Shown here: piece after piece, positions 57,805-64,000 of the stretch | Layout: the number at the start of each line of letters is the position of its first letter | Numbering within the stretch: the first letter of the stretch is position 1 | Assembly (NCBI GenBank): GCA_036345935.2 | Contig: JADWOT020000002.1 | Span: 20,400,355 to 20,464,354, forward strand | Direction of reading: 5' to 3' | Length of the DNA stretch: 64,000 nucleotides | Origin: Taenia hydatigena | Lineage: Eukaryota > Platyhelminthes > Cestoda > Cyclophyllidea > Taeniidae | Position numbers and translations under genes: made by a program | Notes under the pieces: generated by a model | The model's input: the letters and a program-made list of their open reading frames with translations, nothing else | Told to the model about the DNA's origin: nothing | The model's database searches: none

Positions 57805-60800
57805 ATGTCAACACCCCCCTCTTCAGCCCCTGCGAAAAGTAGGGACGCTGTCACCATCCTCATTCCCCGTGGACCGATCGGTTTTGAATTCTCAATTAAG
57901 TCTAATGGTGAGTGACTTTATTTGGCTTCTTCCTAGTGCAATAATTACTGTTTTTCCATCAAACACCCTCAAGTAGAATCTGGTTGGCACTAACCATCTT
58001 CCTTCCCCTCAAAGCAGTACTATTTGATGTTGTGTAATTTTCCTAATGCCGTAAATATGATGCGTGAATAGGTGAGACCACCGCCAACCATTCAACTTGT
58101 TTCATCTTGCCGTCTTTCGCGCCCTCCCTCCTTCCCTCCTCCCTCAACTATTCCACATATTTGGCTTTGTTTTTACCAAATTCTATCTCATGCATGTTTA
58201 GGTAATGAAGTTCGCGCTTTTCGACGTATCCCGACTTTGGTACCTGCTTACTACATTCCATTCAAAATGTCAATGCTAATATTTTGACAGAGCAAGCAAA
58301 AACAGAGTCCCTTTACTAATTTTTGAAAACGAATTACTACACACTTTTGGTTCCATCTTGCGTGGCCTTTTTTATGAGGATAGTAAAGTTTTTTTCATGG
58401 CTCTATGCAATAGTAAATGCATCCTTTATTTCCTCTGCCTCCTACTGAGACCATTAAAATGCAATCCTTTGATCCCTTTGTATAATTTAATTCATAATTT
58501 ACAATAGCTTACACTCAACACTTCAGAATCTGTTTTGTGAACATTACTGTTACTGTATCCTAGCGATTCTACGTGCCACGTGTTGAGTTTTTGGACATGA
58601 TCTGGGGTTAACTCAACTTAGCTATTTTGCGACTTTGTGCTACTGACGTTCATTCCCTTCAGGCCCTCTTATCGTCATTTCAAAGGTTCGTGAAGGTGGC
58701 AGCGCCGAGCTCGCCGGTCTCAAATGTGGCAGCATTTTACGGGCTGTCAATCGGCAACCAATCGATGGGCTCTCTTTTCTCCAAGTTTCCAACATGATTC
58801 GTCGCACTAGGTTAGGCAAGCGATCTAAAAAACCTACGTTTTGAGCAAAAAAAGACAAAACAAAACAAATTCATTAGTCCGATTTTCCATCAAAGTGTCT
58901 ATCACCATTCCAACTACAGTCCACACTCCAATATACCAACAGTAGAAACGTGACTGTGAATTGAGTGATTGAGTTTCGAGTAGTGCACATCTTATCGGCG
59001 TTCTGTGGACTTCGCCCTGTCATCGGTGTAGCTGAACACCTGCGCTTGCCGCGTGTCTGATGGCTCGGTTGGTGGTTTATGGCCACCTTATTATCCACCA
59101 TCCGATACTGTTGGTTTGATGTTGGCGCATGAACAGTGAAGCTGTTGTTTGAGGCTAGCTTTACCACTATTTCTTAATTGTATCTTCACTGTTTTTATCC
59201 TCTGGTATGCCGGTATTAGAAAGTACACATACCGAGCAATTTGGTGCGCCTTAGTTTGGTTCCATCATTAATGCATTATGGCTATTCTTTGGGGATAGGA
59301 CGACAACAAAAAAATTACTCTCTTGCTGTGTAATTCCTGAGGGATTATTGAGAATTTTGACAGTCTGAGGCGTCGCCACATTGCCAGCCCACATTTCCGG
59401 TAGCACAAATGTAACTGCAAATATAATTTAGCTGTTTGTAATAAATTTGCTTTTGAAATAACTTTTTTAACCTTAGTCAAGCGGCATTTAGATGGGTAAT
59501 CGTAGGTTCTTAATTGTTCTTTAAAACTTCTTCATCTGCTTCACTTTTCTTAATTCTTTCATGCATGCGTATAGTCAGTGCTGGCTGGTTGAGTGAAAAA
59601 CGCCTCGATTTATACGGAATAGGACACAACGTTGACCTTTTATTGTTCACTTTTAATGCTACAATCAGTGGAAGCTGTCTCTTGCTTTCAGTAGTGTCTC
59701 TCGCTTTTTACGTAGTGGCCTTACAACGGAGATATCCGTGATTGAGCCTGAAGAAGGCGCGACCGCGGACAGCTTCGATGGCTCTTCTGCGTCCTCTTCT
59801 CGGTGCAATCTCAATGAGGTTGTTCTACGTAATCCGCATCAAAAGACCACAGCTACAAGCCCAAATCCCCCAACCTCCTGCTCTGATGTGAGTGTATTTG
59901 GTGCTTAATCAGATGAGCAAAAAAAGTTCTTGCAGTTTTTGGCACCGCGATGCATTGACTCATAACTTGTAGGTACTTGTAAAGTGCATGTCATTGTCTG
60001 TATTCATTGCAACTCGTGGGTGTACTTTCGTGCGTTGATACAGTACTCTTCACTGGGGTCTGTACCACTTTCTTTGTTGCTTGCATCCCTCATCGAATGT
60101 CGTTGTAACTCGATGGATGTGACCTGGGTCTATCTGCCTTACGGACCGAGTTTAATCCGGCTGGAAAGCTGGCGAAACTTCTTGTCCAGGCTTGTTGTAC
60201 AGCATTTGATTGATGCAATCACGATAGCGGAGCACAGCACCTGCAAGTGGTTTACGTAAAGTGAAACGGTAACAAATCATTTAAGGTCAGTTGTATTGCG
60301 GTCAGAGAGATCGTCACGAAATTTCAGTACTGTTCAGTATGAATTATGCAACAGTCTGTTTACATCCACATTGAATGAAGGCTAATAGGCGGATGGACTT
60401 AGAGGTAATAACAAGCTTCGAAGGTGGTTAATTCGCATTTCAGTGTTTTCAAGTGCGCTGTAAAAATTCCCCGACTTTGGCTTTGGATTTGTCTATAGCG
60501 TTAAGTTTGTTAAAAAATAGGGCTAGTTGCCCGTCAGGCAGTGCAATAGTCCACACTCCTGTGATGATGCGCTACAGACAGAGCCGTTCACTACGAATTT
60601 CTCTCTAATACCCGATTGAAAAGTGTGTAAAGCGAGGCTCCTTTTTGGCAGCAGTTATAGGTTGTGAGTCAAGGTTTTGTGTCCCATACAGCAACACCGA
60701 GTGGTGATGAGAATTGCACGTTCCGTAAGGGTGGAGTGGCTGCCGATTCCTCTGACGATACTTCTCTGGTCGATAATCATCACCCTTTTCTTGCCCTTGG

Positions 60801-63590
60801 GCAATCACTCTCTTAAAACATGGAGGTCACGGTTAGCCTTCATCGCTTTGGGGAATATTTATGCATTGTAGATTGCAGTGGTGAATACAAAGTATTACGG
60901 GATTCCCTGGAATTACTTTGCATCACGAATCCGCTCCAACGTGCCTGCTTACCCTAACCAGTTGCTAGTTGCTTGGATCAAAGGCCGTTGCGTTTATTTT
61001 TGTTTTGTTTAGGTCATTGGTTCCTCTCGGGGTTCAGCCAAGTGCTTCCCTCCTTCATGTCGACTTCTGATTGTCTTCCTCTATAATGCTTAGTTTAAAT
61101 TTTAAATCATTGTGCATCATGACTACTTCGAGTTTTATTTTTATTGTTGGTAATTTTCCATTCGGAGGTCTTAACCACCCCGAGGAGTCCTCATAGTCCT
61201 AGCCGTGACAATCTGTTTTCTTTCTGAATTTGCATTCTACTTAAATCGGTGGCGTATCATTTTGACATTTGTAGTAATAGCATATGCATTAAGAGAGGCT
61301 TCAATCACGTTCCAGAGCAAGATTGGTTGCCCTCCTAGCCAATTACTTGTGAACTGTGGAATTATGCATGCACACAAGGCTATCTTGACTCGTGATGTAG
61401 TAATCTGGTGTGCTCAAATTCGCATCCTCACATGCACGCATTCAAGGCGAGCCACGCTTCTCGTTCTATCTCGTTCTTTTTTTTGTCGCGAGGTTCAAAG
61501 TCTACTGAACGCTTTGTAATTGCGTAAATCTTATTTGTCTAACTCCTTCATGCCGTTACTTTTTCACTCTTGGGGTGTGATTTGAACTGTCACATTGTGG
61601 ATAGTGATTATGATGACTTGATTATTACCTGTGCTTGTTAGAACCGCGAATTTACTGTAATTTCTCCTTTGAGTATCACTGGATCACACGGCAGCTTGTG
61701 TTTAGTGTAAGTGGTCTATTTTGTTAGTTGTTTGGCATGAGATTGACTAGCTGTCCACTCTTCGTTAATAATTCATGTCTCGGGAGTTTCATTTTTTTTG
61801 AAAATTGTAACAATGTCTACTTTAACAACTAAAAAGAGCATGCTAGTAGCTTTTAAGTCCATGGAAGGAATCATTTTTTGACTCGACATTCTGCAAGTCC
61901 TCATGATGAAGCTCCTTAAGAGCACAACGGTGGATGATGATGCATCAGTGACTCGGTGCTGACGAAATGTCTTGCTTCAAAATTGTAGGCATTTTGACGA
62001 AATGCATCCTTAACATTGGACCACTTTTTTACGAATCTGATTATTACTCTCCAAAAGCGGTTGTCTTTATTGGCAAATCCATGTTCGTTTTTTTTTGCGT
62101 GAAATGCACTACTAAAATTTGATCCCACCAATCCACTACCATTCGTTTATCTGGCCTACCGCACTGCCAACTCTTGAACCACCCAACTTTCTACGCACTT
62201 TAAATGCGGAATGGAAGCAGAAACGGTTGTTATAAGTTTGCAATCCACTTCCATTTGCTGGCAATTCTCAAAAAACTTGTTATTCGATTCGTAAATGCTT
62301 GATGATGAGACGAAAAGTCTGCCGCAGTTGGTAGCATTCAAATTAGATGAGAATAGACGGAGATCCTGGAGAGTGGTCGCAACGCATTTCCAAAAGCTCG
62401 CGCCTCCTCCTCCTCCGTCTCCGCCACGAGACCCTCAAGTTGGGCATCAGGGAGAACCGTGTTATGAATGGATTGGGAAATCCGCCAACGTAGATAATCT
62501 TCTGCCCTTATCGGGTGTGCAGATGGTCCCGTTGGGCAGGTCTTGGCGATAGGGCGGGCCATGCTGAGCCACTAACCGATGCATTGGATTGTCGTGAACC
62601 GAAACCCTTCGCGTACTGAGTCTTTGAAAGCCCTAAAGACTTAAGCTTGAATGGACACGAGTTTGTGTGCTTTTGCTCCAACCCACATTTATCGCCCAAT
62701 CGTTGACTCAATTCACCTGACTTTCGTGTCGATCCACCGGCAACTCGAGAAGACTGATGGACTTTGTGGAAGTGTTGAAAAGGCCATTTAGAATATTCAG
62801 TTCTGGCAGTTCGATCTGTTTGGCGACACCGCGGAGGCGGGAGGGTTTAGAGTGGACTAGGCTAATTGAGTCTGCTTTTGAAAGAGTGGCTTTTTTTTTT
62901 ATTTACTTGAATATGAATGGTGCAACTGGGCGCTTTAATTAGGACTGTGAATTAAGTCAATGCGACACGCGACCTATGCATTGAATATCTTCTCATTTTG
63001 GAATACGAACCATCCTCCGTTTATCTGCAGTCACTGCGCCTAAAATGGTTTAATTTTGGTTCTCTTTTTTAATATTATTATGCATACTAAAAGGTACTAA
63101 TGTGTAGTAGACAGTAATTTTGCTTTTCTTCCACCTATTGCTAGGCTTTGCACAATTAACTCACCCACATCTGGTTCACTTGGTCTTTTAGCATGGAAAC
63201 GCTTCTCCAACGAGGCTTAATTTGCCACAAGGTAGCCGGAGTTCATCCCTCCACGAACTGCACCAACGTTACGATACCTTTGGTCCAGTCGATGGCATGT
63301 TTATGTTTGCAAAATTCACCATCCATTCACGATAGACTGGACACTTCATTTTCACATTTTATTTTACCTTCTCCTCAGTATCGGCAGCATCGTCTGATCC
63401 GCGACTACAATCACGACAGGAGTCTTCTCCAGTAAGTACTACGGACGGAAATCTGGTGAATGCCCGTGGCCTCCGACGTCAAGCTGTTCTCTTCTCGAAA
63501 GATTCCACCTACGTCACGGAGCCCTCAACTCTTTCCTCCTCCTCGTCCTCGTCCACCTACGGTGTATGGGCACTAATATCTTTTAAGTAG
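57805..63590 (+). CDS. Single-PDZ-domain protein
   Basis: Five exons join in phase: 57805-57907 (in an exon starting at 57800 after TTGCAG), 58663-58810, 59716-59887, 63192-63231 and 63379-63590. From ATG 57805 they give about 224 residues ending in TAG. Residues about 14-90 form one PDZ domain: VTILIPRGPIGFEFSI contains the carboxylate-binding loop (IGFEF for GLGF), then PLIVISKVREGGSAELAGL, GSILRAVNRQPIDGLSFLQV and MIRRTSGLTTEISVIEP. The rest is a low-complexity Ser/Thr/Pro tail (VFS-type patches, a run of 8 Ser near the end) with no second domain. PDZ proteins bind C-terminal peptides of membrane receptors and act as scaffolds, but this partner is unknown. An upstream coding exon cannot be excluded. 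The fourth intron region (59888-63191) is 3.3 kb and contains repeat B. Confidence 0.75.
60050..60310 (+). repeat. Dispersed repeat B, copy 2
   Basis: This lies in the large intron of the PDZ gene and is related to 27262-27490 over about 230 bp in the same orientation. Shared blocks are TCATCGAATGTCGTTGTAAC, ACGGACCGAGTTTAATCCGG and TTGTACAGCATTTGATTGAT. Two introns of unrelated genes carrying it, both on the sense strand, indicate an interspersed repeat. Confidence 0.65.
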
Positions 63591-63989
63591 CCATTTTCAT
63601 TTCGTTGACAGATAATCATGGTGTCACTTTATAAGTACGTCACTTTGCAGACGGTATTACATTGTTCATTTTCACTCATTTGTCATAAGTAAGCGAAACA
63701 AGTCGTATTTCTTCTGCATTTCTACAAGTCACACTTTCGTAGCATCTGTTTTTTTTGTTGTTGTGGTGCTGCACTATATCAAAAGACGCCTGCATCTTTG
63801 GTTGTATCTGGTGCAGTGGGGGTTGTGATTGAGCAGTAGACGTGGTCTTGTGTTGTTTATTCTCTCATCTTCTTGCCTGCATAACTGACGTGGTGTGCTG
63901 TATTTCAATGCAAACTAGTTCACGCTCACAATTGTTTATTGTTTTATTGATGTAAAAGCGTTAAATTCACAAATTTTTTTTTACACTGA

Positions 63990-63995
63990 AATAAA
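63990..63995 (+). terminator. PDZ gene poly(A) signal
   Basis: A canonical AATAAA lies 400 nt after the PDZ stop codon, at the very end of the window. Confidence 0.55.
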
Positions 63996-64000
63996 GGATA

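Noticed and set aside
62295..62552. 85-codon frame with a polyproline run
   Set aside because: It lies in the large intron of the PDZ gene. The Pro run comes from a CTCCTCCTCC tract and a competing antisense frame exists.
1..64000. CRISPR arrays, operons, ribosome-binding sites, bacterial insertion sequences
   Set aside because: The window is intron-containing animal DNA. No spaced short repeats of CRISPR type and no prokaryotic gene organisation were seen.

Overview
The window is eukaryotic nuclear DNA. It has multi-exon genes on both strands, many introns of only about 32-36 nt next to introns of about 0.5-3 kb, and reverse-transcribed repeats between and inside genes. Animal-only families (CSK, DMXL/rabconnectin-3A), the very small introns, a non-coding LTR mini-element (TRIM) like those described from taeniid tapeworms, and a flatworm-type (CsRn1-like) Ty3/gypsy element point to a parasitic flatworm, most likely a cestode. 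The species cannot be named from sequence alone.

Layout. 1-12.1 kb is gene-poor: a possible acidic terminal exon (1342-1599), a possible small unrecognised gene on the minus strand (2480-2815 and perhaps upstream), a well-supported 146-residue two-membrane-span protein (6521-7553, minus), a decayed gypsy pol remnant (about 8990-9640) and several local or dispersed repeats. 12181-16348 is EXOC5 (exocyst Sec10 subunit, plus, 13 exons). 17483-21431 is CSK (C-terminal Src kinase, minus), tail-to-tail with EXOC5. The 1.8 kb between CSK and DMXL is head-to-head, likely holds both promoters, and is packed with solo LTRs of the mini-element, one inserted in another. 23206-45412 is one large gene, DMXL (rabconnectin-3A, plus), containing a 1.15 kb inverted copy of one of its own exon-intron segments. 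45651-46599 is SEC11 (signal peptidase catalytic subunit, minus), ending 239 bp from DMXL. 46.6-53.9 kb is a retroelement island: a near-complete TRIM, a solo LTR with target duplication, a broken CsRn1-like gypsy element flanked by extra copies of its own 5' leader, and another solo LTR. 57805-63590 is a small single-PDZ protein gene (plus), with its poly(A) signal at the window end.

The recognised genes have a loose shared theme of secretion and membrane traffic: exocyst tethering (EXOC5), V-ATPase/vesicle regulation (DMXL) and ER signal cleavage (SEC11), beside a Src-family brake (CSK) and a PDZ adaptor. They are ordinary neighbouring single genes, not an operon. I found no CRISPR array, tRNA or rRNA gene. 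The most notable observations are the inverted exon duplication within DMXL, the TRIM with visible PBS, polypurine tract and target duplications, the HRD-to-HCD change in CSK, and the repeated leader structure around the gypsy element.
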